Below are positions 7,630 through 16,518 of a stretch of DNA of 64,000 bases, piece after piece. Within the stretch, counting starts at the first letter, position 1, and each line of letters starts with the position of its first letter. The notes under the pieces were generated by a model, which worked only from the letters and a program-made list of their open reading frames with translations, had not been told where the DNA came from and did no database searches. Made by a program: the position numbers and the translations under genes. This DNA is from Chloroflexota bacterium (GTDB lineage Bacteria > Chloroflexota > UBA6077 > FW602-bin22 > CADDYW01): contig JAJPIK010000102.1 of assembly GCA_021324795.1 (NCBI GenBank), forward strand, positions 62,001-126,000, written 5' to 3'.

Positions 7630-9124
7630 GACGATCACGACGGCAGCGCAAAATGCCGCGCTGAATGCATCGCACGTTCTCGGAGCACCGCTTCAGGTCA
7701 TTTCGGTTGGGCTCACTTCGTTCGCCGAGCCATTCGGATACTATGGCATACCAACCAGCCAGGTTGATTGGCAGCCACCTTTTGGCGCAGATCCGACGCT
7801 CGCCCGACTGATTGCCGAACTGGCTGACGACCGCCCCGGCACTCTCGGCGGCACGGTCGCCGCGGCAAACCATACCGCGATCGAGCAGATTCTCGCCGCT
7901 CGCCCAATCCTGGTCGGTATCGCGACCGCGCGAGCAGCGCTCACTCTTGCCAGTGGGAATACGGCGGGGGCGCCCTTGCCGGAGCGGGCGATCCTTCACT
8001 CGGGCCCTCCGATCGCCTGGGAACGGATGTGTGGTCCGATGCAGGGTGCGGTTCTGGGGGCAATCCTCTTCGAGGGTTGGGCCAGCGATCTCGACGAGGC
8101 GGCTCGCTTGGCAGCGAGCGGCGCAGTCCACTTCGCGCCCTGCCATCATTACCGGGCGGTTGGTCCGATGGCCGGGGTAATCTCGCCGTCGATGCCGGTC
8201 TGGGTCGTACGTAATGATGCCACCGGCAACCTGGCCTATTCGAACTTCAATGAAGGTCTCGGCAAGGTGCTGCGCTACGGCGCAAACGGCTCCGAAGTGA
8301 TTCAGCGATTGCACTGGCTAGCCGATACTCTCGCGCCGGCGCTCGCCGCGACGCTCGATCAGCACGGGCCGGTTGACCTGGGAGCGCTCACCGCCCAGGC
8401 GCTGCACATGGGCGACGAATGCCACAATCGCAACGTCGCCGCGACCTCGCTCCTCGCGCGTGGTCTCGCCCCGACTCTCGTCCGCACCGTGGCCAGCGAC
8501 GTGGCCGGCGAGGTGCTCGATTTCCTCCGTGAAAACAATCACTTCTATCTGAACCTTTCGATGGCCGCTTGCAAAGCCACGCTCGACGCGGCGCGCGGCG
8601 TGCCCGGCTCGACCATCGTGGTCGCCATGGCACGGAATGGGGTCGACTTCGGTATCCAGCTCAGCGGCACCGGCGACGATTGGTTTACCGCGCCGTCGAC
8701 CGTTCCCAACGCGCTTTTCTTCCCCGGCTACGGCCCTGACGACGCGAATCCTGATCTGGGCGACAGTGCAATCACTGAAACGATTGGCCTGGGAGGATTC
8801 GCCATGGCCGCCGCACCGGCCATCGTCCGTTTTGTTGGAGGAGCCACCCGCGACGCCCTGCGTTACACCCAGGAAATGGCGATGATCACCCTGGCGCGAA
8901 ACCCGAGCTATGCTCTGCCACCGCTTGACTTCGCCGGCACGCCGACTGGCATCGACGCGCGGCGAGTCGTCGAAACACGCGTCGCCCCGGTGATCAATAC
9001 CGGCGTGGCGCATCGAGAGCCCGGGGTTGGGCAAATCGGCGCGGGAATCACCCGTGCCCCGATCGAATGTTTTGTCGCGGCGCTGCGGGCGCTTGGAGAA
9101 CGCTTGGGAGTTGCTGATGGATAA
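7622..9124 (+). CDS. DUF1116 protein, oxamate carbamoyltransferase subunit AllG-like
   Basis: A 500-residue DUF1116 protein (YlbE/AllG). Recognisable segments are GPMQGAVLGAILFEGWA, FAPCHHYRAVGPMAGVISPSMPVWVV, HMGDECHNRNVAAT and MARNGVDFGIQLSGTGD. In E. coli AllG forms the carbamoyltransferase together with FdrA and AllH. The GTG start at 7622 is backed by GGGGAGGA eight bases upstream and overlaps the end of fdrA by eight bases; a longer upstream frame exists but would lie inside fdrA. The short gap after it (9125-9161) contains two direct copies of CTTATAAGT. Confidence 0.87.
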   Translation: MTETITTAAQNAALNASHVLGAPLQVISVGLTSFAEPFGYYGIPTSQVDWQPPFGADPTLARLIAELADDRPGTLGGTVAAANHTAIEQILAARPILVGIATARAALTLASGNTAGAPLPERAILHSGPPIAWERMCGPMQGAVLGAILFEGWASDLDEAARLAASGAVHFAPCHHYRAVGPMAGVISPSMPVWVVRNDATGNLAYSNFNEGLGKVLRYGANGSEVIQRLHWLADTLAPALAATLDQHGPVDLGALTAQALHMGDECHNRNVAATSLLARGLAPTLVRTVASDVAGEVLDFLRENNHFYLNLSMAACKATLDAARGVPGSTIVVAMARNGVDFGIQLSGTGDDWFTAPSTVPNALFFPGYGPDDANPDLGDSAITETIGLGGFAMAAAPAIVRFVGGATRDALRYTQEMAMITLARNPSYALPPLDFAGTPTGIDARRVVETRVAPVINTGVAHREPGVGQIGAGITRAPIECFVAALRALGERLGVADG

Positions 9125-9161
9125 GCTTATCTTATAAGTCTTATAAGTAAAGAGGAGCACC

Positions 9162-10145
9162 ATGGAGCGAGCAGCATTGATCGCGATTGGGGGAAACGCC
9201 TTGATTCGGTCCGATCAACCCGGCACGATCGCCGAGCAGTTCGAGAACGCCCGAGCGATCGCTAGTCAGCTCGCGACACTCCTCGCCAATGGTTGGCGCC
9301 TCGTCCTCACCCATGGCAACGGTCCACAAGTGGGATTCATCATGCTCCGCTCAGAACGGGCAAGCGATGACATTTCGGTGCCCCGCCTGACGCTAGATCT
9401 CTGTGTCGCCGACTCTCAAGGCGGGCTGGGCTACATTCTCGCCAATTCCATTCTCAGCGCGCTACGTCAGCATGACCTGGGCGAGCGGGTTGTCTGTGTG
9501 CTCACCCACACCCTGGTCGATACCAATGATCCTGCTTTTCACACCCCCAGCAAGCCGATCGGGCCGTTTTTCGACGCCGAGCAGGCCAAAGAGCACCGCC
9601 AGCGCTTCGGCTGGACCATGATCGAAGACTCCGGTCGCGGTTATCGTCGAGTCGTTCCCTCTCCCCAGCCGGTGCGCATCGTCGAGGCCACGGCGATTCG
9701 CGCCCTGCTCGACGCCGGCCTGCTCGTTATTGCGGCCGGTGGTGGGGGCATTCCGGTCGTCGAATCGACGGACGGACAGTTACGTGGCGTCGAGGCGGTG
9801 ATCGATAAGGATCGCTCCTCGGCAGCGCTTGCTGCCTACCTGGGTATTCCGCGCTTGATAATCACCACCGGCGTCGAGCAGGTCGCGATTCATTTTGGTA
9901 AGCCGGATCAGCGCTGGCTCGATCAGATAACCGTTACCGAGGCCCGTTGCTATCTCGCGGCCGGGGAGTTTCCTGCGGGCAGCATGGGGCCGAAGATCGA
10001 AGCTGCGTTGACCTTTCTGGAGAGAGGGGGAAAGGAGGTGATCATCAGCTCGCCTTCACACTTGGTCGACGCCGCGACCGGGCGAGCCGGCACGCGCATC
10101 GTGCCCGATACCGAAACCGGATGCAAAGGAGAGGTCCATGCCTGA
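9162..10145 (+). CDS. arcC: Carbamate kinase
   Basis: A 327-residue carbamate kinase of the amino-acid-kinase fold. It begins RAALIAIGGNALIR with the ATP-binding glycine loop, then LTHGNGPQVGF, VIAAGGGGIPVV, VIDKDRSSAALA and the C-terminal FPAGSMGPKIEAAL. It converts carbamoyl phosphate and ADP to ATP, CO2 and ammonia. Placed directly after the carbamoyltransferase subunits, it would recover ATP from the carbamoyl phosphate they release, as AllK does in E. coli; arginine deiminase genes are absent. AGAGGAG lies six bases before the ATG. Its last eight bases overlap the next gene. Confidence 0.94.
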   Translation: MERAALIAIGGNALIRSDQPGTIAEQFENARAIASQLATLLANGWRLVLTHGNGPQVGFIMLRSERASDDISVPRLTLDLCVADSQGGLGYILANSILSALRQHDLGERVVCVLTHTLVDTNDPAFHTPSKPIGPFFDAEQAKEHRQRFGWTMIEDSGRGYRRVVPSPQPVRIVEATAIRALLDAGLLVIAAGGGGIPVVESTDGQLRGVEAVIDKDRSSAALAAYLGIPRLIITTGVEQVAIHFGKPDQRWLDQITVTEARCYLAAGEFPAGSMGPKIEAALTFLERGGKEVIISSPSHLVDAATGRAGTRIVPDTETGCKGEVHA

Positions 10146-10821
10146 AGTCACAGTCACTGCAGAACCTTACGAGTTCGTATTCGATCCGGCCCGGACCGCG
10201 CTGCTGATCATCGACATGCAGCGTGACTTCGTCGATCCGGGGGGATTCGGGGAAGCGCTCGGAAACGACGTCTCCTTGCTCCGTCGCGCCGTTCCCCCGA
10301 CCAAACGCGTCCTCGACGTCGCACGTTCGCTCGGTATCCAGGTTATTCACACGCGTGAGGGTCATCGTCCCGATCTGGCCGATTGTCCGCCGTCAAAGAA
10401 AGCGCGAGGTCGTCTTGCCGCCGGCATTGGCGACCCCGGTCCGATGGGACGAATTCTCGTCCGTGGTGAATACGGTCACGACATCATCGACGATCTGAAG
10501 CCGGCGCCGGGTGAGCCAGTCATCGACAAGCCGGGTAAGGGCGCATTTTTCGCAACCGATCTCGACGCGATCCTACACAATCGAGGTATCACGCGGCTCA
10601 TCGTCACTGGTGTAACAACCGAGGTCTGTGTCAACACGACGGTACGCGAAGCGAATGATCGTGGTTACGAATGTTTAGTCCTCGAAGACTGTGTCGCTTC
10701 GTACTTCCCAGAGTTCCAGGAAGCTGGAATCAAGATGATCAAAGCTCAGGGCGGCATTTTCGGCTGGGTTTCTGATTCAGAACGCTTGTTGAGCGCCCTG
10801 GCATTAGTTGGGGTAGCGTAG
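10138..10821 (+). CDS. Cysteine hydrolase of the isochorismatase family, biuret hydrolase (BiuH)-like
   Basis: A 227-residue amidohydrolase with the Asp-Lys-Cys triad at about D26 (LIIDMQRDF), K134 (DKPGKGAFF) and C164 (TTEVCVNTT). Compared from memory with Rhizobium biuret hydrolase, it shares HTREGHRPDLAD, IGDPGP, RGEYGHDII and REANDRGYECLVLEDC, much closer than to generic isochorismatases. BiuH turns biuret into allophanate and ammonia; ureidoacrylate hydrolase is the nearest alternative. AAAGGAG precedes the ATG, which overlaps the carbamate kinase gene by eight bases. Its role in a carbamoyl-phosphate pathway is unproven; it may release or clear an N-carbamoyl amide that feeds the transferase. 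Confidence 0.87.
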   Translation: MPEVTVTAEPYEFVFDPARTALLIIDMQRDFVDPGGFGEALGNDVSLLRRAVPPTKRVLDVARSLGIQVIHTREGHRPDLADCPPSKKARGRLAAGIGDPGPMGRILVRGEYGHDIIDDLKPAPGEPVIDKPGKGAFFATDLDAILHNRGITRLIVTGVTTEVCVNTTVREANDRGYECLVLEDCVASYFPEFQEAGIKMIKAQGGIFGWVSDSERLLSALALVGVA

Positions 10822-10866
10822 AGCGGCAGTGGTGCCTAGTTCGGGCTGAGGAAAGAAGGAAAGAAA

Positions 10867-12456
10867 GTGGCTGCGACTAAATCGCTTGCTTCCTCGAAGA
10901 TCTCCTGGTGGGTCACCGGGGATTGGAATGCATTCTTCGGCTTGTTCACTAACGTCATTGTTAACGTCCTGGTGCTGACTGGCCTCGCGCTGGGGGTAGT
11001 CAAAATCCCCGATACAATTGTCTACGGGCGAATCCTACCCGCACTAGGAATCGCGCTGCTGATTGGCAACGTCTATTACACCTATCTGGCCTGGCGACTA
11101 GCCCATAAAGAGAATCGCAATGATGTCTGTGCGATGCCCTACGGACCGAGCGTGCCACACATGTTCATCGTTACCCTTGGGATTATGCTGCCGATCTATC
11201 TCCAAACGAAGAACCCGACCATCGCCTGGCAGGCTGGACTGGCCTGGTGCTTCATTATCGGTGTCATCATCTACATTGGCGCCTTCGTTGGTCCGACGAT
11301 TCGCAAGTACACTCCTCGCGCGGCGTTGCTCGGGACACTGGCCGGCATCTCGATCGCTTTTATCTCGATGCGGCCCGCCTTCCAGAGTTGGGACGTTCCC
11401 TGGATCGGTCTGGTCTCGCTGACGCTGGTGCTGGTCGGCTGGACGGCGGGAGTGCGTCTACCGGGGAATGTGCCGGTGGGCTTGGCTGCGGTTGTCATCG
11501 GCGCGGCGCTTGGCTGGGCGACCGGTGTGATGCGCGCCCCGGACGTGGTAGCCTCTTTCTCTCACTTCGGTGTCTTCGCGCCGATTCCATCCACCGATGT
11601 GATCTCTGGTTTCTCTGGTATTGCCAGCTTGCTCGTCACCGCGATCCCGCTCGGGATCTACAACTTCACCGAAGGGATGAGTAACGTCGAGAGCGCAGCA
11701 GCGGCCGGCGACAGTTACAGTTTGCGGGCGGTACTGCTGGCCGACGGGACCGGCGCGATCGTCGGCTCGCTTCTGGGGAGCCCCTTCCCTCCAGCGGTGT
11801 ACATTGGTCACCCGGGATGGAAGGCGGTTGGTGGACGGATCGGCTACTCGATGGTGACTGGCGTTTGCACTGCCGTGCTCTGCCTCTTCGGGCTAGTGGC
11901 CTTGCTCCTGGCAGTGATTCCCCAGGTAGCCTTGCTCCCGATTCTGCTCTACATCGGACTAGTGATCGGCGCTCAAGCGTTCCAGGCGTCGCCGGGTCGT
12001 TATGCGCCGGCGATCATCCTGGCACTGTTACCGAACCTGGCCAACTGGGCTCAAGGGCAAGTCGATACCGCGCTCTCAACTCTCAACGTGCAAGAAACGC
12101 CCAAAGTGCTGGCGGCAATCAGCGACAACGGCTCGATCGTCTACCATGGCATGGCCCGATTTGGTGGTGGTGCGGTGCTGACAGGCTTGATCTTGGGAGC
12201 AATCGCCGCCTTCATCATCGACCGCAACTGGCGCAGCGCGACGATCTATGCCCTGGCCGCGGCGGTGCTGTCGTTCTTCGGCTTCACTCATGGCACCCAG
12301 CTCGCCTTCGGCGAGTCGCCGGATATTGCGATTGGCTACGTCCTGATGGCGGGGATCTGCGCGGCGTACTGGTGGAAGGACGAGAAGACCGAGGTTCCGG
12401 GCGCGGTGAATGAGCCGTCCGCGGTGGGCGAGGCAATCTCGGTTCCGGAGATTTAG
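10867..12456 (+). CDS. Nucleobase-type permease (NCS2/xanthine-uracil permease-like)
   Basis: A 529-residue polytopic membrane protein with roughly twelve to thirteen hydrophobic segments. Conserved stretches are WVTGDWNAFFGLFTNV, DVCAMPYGPSVPHMFIV, FVGPTIRKYTPRAALLGT and LAGISIAFISMRPAF, followed by YNFTEGMSNVESAAAAGDSY, which matches the NCS2-type core where substrate-binding acidic residues lie. The family imports uracil, xanthine and related ring ureides. The GTG start at 10867 has AAGGAAAG upstream. Its position suggests it imports the substrate degraded by the preceding enzymes. The exact subfamily is not certain. Confidence 0.82.
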   Translation: MAATKSLASSKISWWVTGDWNAFFGLFTNVIVNVLVLTGLALGVVKIPDTIVYGRILPALGIALLIGNVYYTYLAWRLAHKENRNDVCAMPYGPSVPHMFIVTLGIMLPIYLQTKNPTIAWQAGLAWCFIIGVIIYIGAFVGPTIRKYTPRAALLGTLAGISIAFISMRPAFQSWDVPWIGLVSLTLVLVGWTAGVRLPGNVPVGLAAVVIGAALGWATGVMRAPDVVASFSHFGVFAPIPSTDVISGFSGIASLLVTAIPLGIYNFTEGMSNVESAAAAGDSYSLRAVLLADGTGAIVGSLLGSPFPPAVYIGHPGWKAVGGRIGYSMVTGVCTAVLCLFGLVALLLAVIPQVALLPILLYIGLVIGAQAFQASPGRYAPAIILALLPNLANWAQGQVDTALSTLNVQETPKVLAAISDNGSIVYHGMARFGGGAVLTGLILGAIAAFIIDRNWRSATIYALAAAVLSFFGFTHGTQLAFGESPDIAIGYVLMAGICAAYWWKDEKTEVPGAVNEPSAVGEAISVPEI

Positions 12457-12467
12457 GAGAGACTCCC

Positions 12468-12866
12468 ATGCTGCTAGAGCTATTCGTCAATGGCACCTTG
12501 ATGCGCGGCTTAGCACTGCACGGCAACCTCAACGGTGCAGAGTTCCTCGAGGAAGTGCGCACTGCCCCGATCTATCGGCTCTACTCGATTGGCGACATCC
12601 ACCCCGGCATGTTCGAGGTGCCAGAAGGTGGCGTCTCGGTAGCCGGCGAGCTATATCGAGTACCGCTAGACGTGCTTCGCCGGGTCGAGGCCGGAGAGCC
12701 GCCCCATCTCTATCGTGGCATGGTCCGGCTCATTGACGGGCGTGAAGTCTCGGGCATTCTCTACCCGCGCGAGCTTGCCGAGGGTCACCACCGCGACATC
12801 TCCAATTTTGCCGACTGGCGCGCCTACGTCAAAGCGCGCCAAGAATCGCCAGCCATACTGGAGTGA
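12468..12866 (+). CDS. Free-standing allophanate hydrolase C-terminal-domain-like protein (GGCT fold)
   Basis: A 132-residue protein that begins LLELFVNGTLMRG, typical of the gamma-glutamylcyclotransferase fold. The pattern RTAPIYRLYSIGDIHPGMFEV, VAGELYRVPLDVL and ISNFADWRAY fits the C-terminal domain of allophanate hydrolase (AtzF), which completes the breakdown of allophanate. Here it stands alone, without the amidase domain. GGAG lies about ten bases before the ATG. It closes the carbamoyl operon. A role in allophanate or a similar carbamoyl compound is inferred; generic annotation would call it gamma-glutamylcyclotransferase. Confidence 0.75.
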   Translation: MLLELFVNGTLMRGLALHGNLNGAEFLEEVRTAPIYRLYSIGDIHPGMFEVPEGGVSVAGELYRVPLDVLRRVEAGEPPHLYRGMVRLIDGREVSGILYPRELAEGHHRDISNFADWRAYVKARQESPAILE

Positions 12867-12987
12867 TCGGCTACCTTACCTGTTCCTCCAGCCCTGTCCG
12901 CACCATCGTCGCGGATGACGCCGCTGACCGCTCGCTTCGTCAAACCCAACGGTGATGCCCAGACGAGCTCCTCAGACGGTCTCTCCT

Positions 12988-13869
12988 TCACGCTGTCACC
13001 AGAAGCCGGTACGCTTCCCGGAGCTTTTCTTCATTCACGCCGGTCTGCAGGCCCAGGCGCTCGCACAGGCGGACGATCTGCTCGGTGGCGACGTTGCCGC
13101 GAGCGCCGGGAGCAAAGGGGCAGCCTCCTAAGCCACCGACCGCCCCATCGAAGGTACGGATGCCGAGCTCGAGAGCGGTCAGCAAGTTGGCCATGGCGAG
13201 ACCGCTGGTATCGTGGAGGTGCAGCGCCAGGCTGCACCGGTCGAGCTGACCAACGAGGGGGCGACAAACCGCGACGATCTGGCGGGGGTCGGCGTCGCCC
13301 AAAGTGTCGCTCACGACGGCCTCATCGACCCCGGCTTGCACGACCGCGTTCACCGTGGTGATTGCTTGGAGAGGTGTAATGGGACCATCATAGGGACAGT
13401 GGAAACAGGTTGAGACGTAGCCACGTACCCAGATGCCACGAGCGTGGGCGATTTCAACAATTCGGCCGAGCGTGGCAAGGTTCTCCGTGATCGAGCGCCC
13501 GCTGTTGGCGCGGCTGAACCCCTCGCTCGCCGCTACCACCATCGCTATCGCGGTCGCCCCGACCGCTAGGGCCCGCTCTAGCCCGTGCTGATTCAGGATC
13601 AGAGCAACACAGTGACGATCCGGGCGCTTTACCGCGGGAAAGAGTTCATCAGCGTCGGCGAGCTGGGGAATCCGATCCGGCCGGACGAACGAGGTGATCT
13701 CGACGTCCAATGAGCCGGCGGCAAAAAGCGCTTCGACAAAGCGACGCTTCACCTCGGTCGGATAGCAGCGGGTTTCATTCTGCAGACCGTCGCGCGGTCC
13801 CACCTCGACGATTCGCACTTTCCCCTTAAGGCTTTCTAATGGGTCTCTGACAGCTTTTTGCGTGTTCAT
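12988..13869 (-). CDS. mvaB: Hydroxymethylglutaryl-CoA lyase
   Basis: A 293-residue lyase of the HMGL/DRE-TIM family. VEVGPRDGLQNE opens the barrel, SDTLGDADPRQI and LHLHDTSGLAMAN follow, and GLGGCPFAPGARGNVATE includes the family's catalytic cysteine. It cleaves HMG-CoA to acetoacetate and acetyl-CoA, the last step of leucine degradation. The start is ATG 13869, seven bases after the stop of the hydratase gene; the open frame upstream runs antisense inside that gene and is not coding. It is the last of three same-strand leucine genes. Confidence 0.92.
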   Translation of the reverse strand: MNTQKAVRDPLESLKGKVRIVEVGPRDGLQNETRCYPTEVKRRFVEALFAAGSLDVEITSFVRPDRIPQLADADELFPAVKRPDRHCVALILNQHGLERALAVGATAIAMVVAASEGFSRANSGRSITENLATLGRIVEIAHARGIWVRGYVSTCFHCPYDGPITPLQAITTVNAVVQAGVDEAVVSDTLGDADPRQIVAVCRPLVGQLDRCSLALHLHDTSGLAMANLLTALELGIRTFDGAVGGLGGCPFAPGARGNVATEQIVRLCERLGLQTGVNEEKLREAYRLLVTA

Positions 13870-13876
13870 ACTCGCG

Positions 13877-14614
13877 TCATGCCCCTGACCACCTGGGCAC
13901 TCGGCGCTCACGGAGCGCCCGGATCCCCTCGGCGTAATCCGCGGTCGACCGCAGACTTGCCACGGCTTTTGCTGCTTCACCCGGCCTCGCCCCATGGTCA
14001 GGGATCCTTTTGATCGCCCGGTGAGAGCCCGGCGCGCCGCGGAGGAGATCCGCGGCGACGGTCTCGACCGCCGTGTCCAATTCTTCTGGCGTGGCGACGA
14101 CATCGACCAAGCCAATGGTCTGGGCGTCCGCGGCGTTGAGCGGCTGGGCGAGCATGGCCAGGCGCCGGAAACGGTGGGCACCGACGCGGGCGATGACCGC
14201 GGGCGAGATCAAGGCCGGGGCCAAACCGAGCCGCGCTTCGCTCAACGTGAACGTGGCGGACGCACTCGCGACGACGAAGTCCGCCGCCGCAGCCAGGCCA
14301 ACTCCTCCACCGTAGGTTGCTCCCTGGACGCGACAGATCACCGGAATCGGCAGGTGGCCAAGGAGCTCGACGACCTCGCCGACCAGACGCAACTCTTCCT
14401 CCGGTGCCTGAGCCAGCCAATGGACGTCAGCTCCGCCGCAAAAGACGCTGCCGGTACTCCGCAGGGTAAGCACCCGGGCCGACAACGCCGCCGCGAACAT
14501 CTCGAGGCTCTGCCGGAGGGCGAGCCAGCCCTCACCATCAAGCGCGTTGCGCTTGTCTGGGCGGTCGATCAGAATCGTCGCGCGCTCGTTGTCGAAGGCG
14601 TGATGGACGTACAT
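13877..14614 (-). CDS. liuC: Enoyl-CoA hydratase, methylglutaconyl-CoA hydratase (LiuC) type
   Basis: A 245-residue crotonase-fold enzyme. The oxyanion-hole segments are FCGGADVHWLAQ and QGATYGGGVGLAAAADF, and LSEARLGLAPALISPAV is typical of bacterial methylglutaconyl-CoA hydratases, where the Glu is catalytic. It hydrates 3-methylglutaconyl-CoA to HMG-CoA. The start at ATG 14614 has GGAGGAGG five to six bases upstream; a longer form from 14650 is unlikely. It is flanked by the carboxyltransferase subunit and HMG-CoA lyase, which fixes its likely role in leucine catabolism. Confidence 0.88.
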   Translation of the reverse strand: MYVHHAFDNERATILIDRPDKRNALDGEGWLALRQSLEMFAAALSARVLTLRSTGSVFCGGADVHWLAQAPEEELRLVGEVVELLGHLPIPVICRVQGATYGGGVGLAAAADFVVASASATFTLSEARLGLAPALISPAVIARVGAHRFRRLAMLAQPLNAADAQTIGLVDVVATPEELDTAVETVAADLLRGAPGSHRAIKRIPDHGARPGEAAKAVASLRSTADYAEGIRALRERRVPRWSGA

Positions 14615-14657
14615 GCTTCCTCCTCCGTGCCAGCTTCCTCCTCTCGCCAAACGCCCT

Positions 14658-16265
14658 CTACATCCGAAAGATGCCGTAATTGCTCTTCGGCGTCTCGATT
14701 GGCGATCTCTTGACGATGCTCAGTGCCAGGCCGAGGTAGACGCTGGTTTCGACTGGATCGATCACGCCATCATCCCAGAGGTGCGCGGTCGCATAGAGAG
14801 CGTTGCTTTCCGCGTCATACTTAGCGATCGTTGCCTCGGCCTGGCGTTGGAGCTCGTCTTCATCCACTGTCTGCCCTTTGGCGGCAGCGGCGTCCCGGGC
14901 AATCGTCGTCAGGACGTTCGCGGCTTCCTGACCGCCCATCACCGAGATCCGCGCATTGGGCCAGGACCAAAGAAAGCGCGGATCGTAGGCGCGCCCGGCC
15001 ATCGCGTAGTTGCCTGCGCCATGCGATGCGCCAACGATCAGGCTGAGCTTGGGAACGTTGCAGCAGGCGACCGCGTTCACCATCTTCGCTCCCGCCTTGG
15101 CGATACCGGCCCGCTCGTACGTTTTCCCGACCATGAAGCCGACGACATCATGCATGAAGAGAAGGGGGATGCCCCGGCGATCACAGAGCTGGATGAAATG
15201 GGTACTTTTCTCGGCGCATTCGCCAAACAGAATCCCGTTGTTCGCCACGATGCCAACCGGTTCACCCATGATGTGGGCGAAGCCGCAGAGCAGTGTCTCG
15301 CCGTAGAGTGGCTTGAACTCCTCGAAATCGCTGTCATCGACAATGCGGGCTAAGATCTCGAGCATCGGCAGTCGCTTGCGCGACGAGCGGGGAATCAAAC
15401 CGTAGAGCTCCCGGGGATCGTAGCGCGGATCGACCGGGGCTTTCCGGGGGCCCGTCCGCCCCGGGATCGCCCAGCCGCGAATAAGCTGACGGGCGAGCTG
15501 CAGTCCCTCGACCTCGCCGTCGACAACGTAGTCGACCAGACCGGACTCGCGTCCGTGCACGTCGGCGCCGCCAAGCTCCTCGGCGCTGACCACTTCGCCG
15601 GTCGCGGCGCGCACCAGGGGTGGACCGCCCAGGAAGATCGTCCCCGCGCCGCGAACGATGATCGTTTGGTCGGCCATCGCCGGGATGTAGGCACCCCCGG
15701 CCGTACACGAGCCAAGGACGACGGCGAGCTGGGGAATACCCTGCGCCGACATGCGCGCCATATTAAAGAAGATGCGGCCAAAGCCTTCCCGGTGGGGGAA
15801 AATCTCCGCCTGCAACGGAAGGTAGGCACCGCCACTATCAACTAGGTAGAGGCAGGGGAGGCGGTTCTCCGCGGCGATCTGCTGGGCACGAAGCTGCTTG
15901 GCAACCGTCAGGGGAAAGTAGGTGCCGCCTTTGACCGTGGCGTCGTTGGCGATGACCATGACCTCGGTCCCCTCGACGACGCCGATGCCGGTGACAATCC
16001 CCGCGCCGGGCGATGCGCCTTCGTATTCGGTCTCGGCACAGAGGATCGAAAGCTCAAGGAAAGGCACGCCCGGATCGCAAACGCAAGCGATGCGCTCGCG
16101 CGGCAAGAGCTTTCCCCGATCGCGATGGCGAGCGATCGCCACGTCGCGACCGCCGTCGATCGTCCGGGCGGACCGCCGACGGAGATCCTCGAGCAAGGCG
16201 CGATTATGTCGCGCGTTTTCCTGAAACTCGGTGCTCTCGGTATCGACGGTACTCTCGATGATCAT
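14658..16265 (-). CDS. liuB: Methylcrotonoyl-CoA carboxylase, carboxyltransferase (beta) subunit
   Basis: A 535-residue carboxyltransferase of the biotin-dependent acyl-CoA carboxylase family. Segments TYFPLTVAKQLRAQQIA, LYLVDSGGAYLPLQAE, FPHREGFGRIFFNMA, VLGSCTAGGAYIPAM and SHGAGNYAMAGRAYDPRF match MCC beta rather than propionyl-CoA carboxylase. It transfers CO2 from biotin to 3-methylcrotonyl-CoA in leucine breakdown. The partner biotin carboxylase/carrier subunit is not in this window, nor are isovaleryl-CoA dehydrogenase or an acyl-CoA ligase. The operon therefore holds only the last three steps, and the alpha subunit must be encoded elsewhere. Confidence 0.93.
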   Translation of the reverse strand: MIIESTVDTESTEFQENARHNRALLEDLRRRSARTIDGGRDVAIARHRDRGKLLPRERIACVCDPGVPFLELSILCAETEYEGASPGAGIVTGIGVVEGTEVMVIANDATVKGGTYFPLTVAKQLRAQQIAAENRLPCLYLVDSGGAYLPLQAEIFPHREGFGRIFFNMARMSAQGIPQLAVVLGSCTAGGAYIPAMADQTIIVRGAGTIFLGGPPLVRAATGEVVSAEELGGADVHGRESGLVDYVVDGEVEGLQLARQLIRGWAIPGRTGPRKAPVDPRYDPRELYGLIPRSSRKRLPMLEILARIVDDSDFEEFKPLYGETLLCGFAHIMGEPVGIVANNGILFGECAEKSTHFIQLCDRRGIPLLFMHDVVGFMVGKTYERAGIAKAGAKMVNAVACCNVPKLSLIVGASHGAGNYAMAGRAYDPRFLWSWPNARISVMGGQEAANVLTTIARDAAAAKGQTVDEDELQRQAEATIAKYDAESNALYATAHLWDDGVIDPVETSVYLGLALSIVKRSPIETPKSNYGIFRM

Positions 16266-16518
16266 TGTTCCTTACCAAGACAATTATAGGCCCACCAACG
16301 ACCGCCCGTCGCCAAAGTAGCGAGGACCCGCCCGGGGTCTCTTTGCCTGCCTGACCATACTGCAAATGATGCGCCGAGGCATCTGGAGCCAGCAGCCCGC
16401 GCATGCTCAGGCAGTCGCAACGGCAATGCCCGGACATTTAGCAGGCGAGTTGGTGGGGTGGAGAGCTGGCATCGACTCTGCAAGAGGTCATCTTTATTCG
16501 CTGATCAGGAGGGGTGTG

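Noticed and set aside
7475-8314. Long reverse-strand frame opposite the DUF1116 gene
   Set aside because: The forward strand encodes a clear DUF1116 protein; the reverse frame has shadow-like Arg/Ser-rich composition.
10138-10821. Isochorismatase of siderophore synthesis
   Set aside because: No siderophore genes are nearby, and the sequence matches the biuret-hydrolase subgroup far better.
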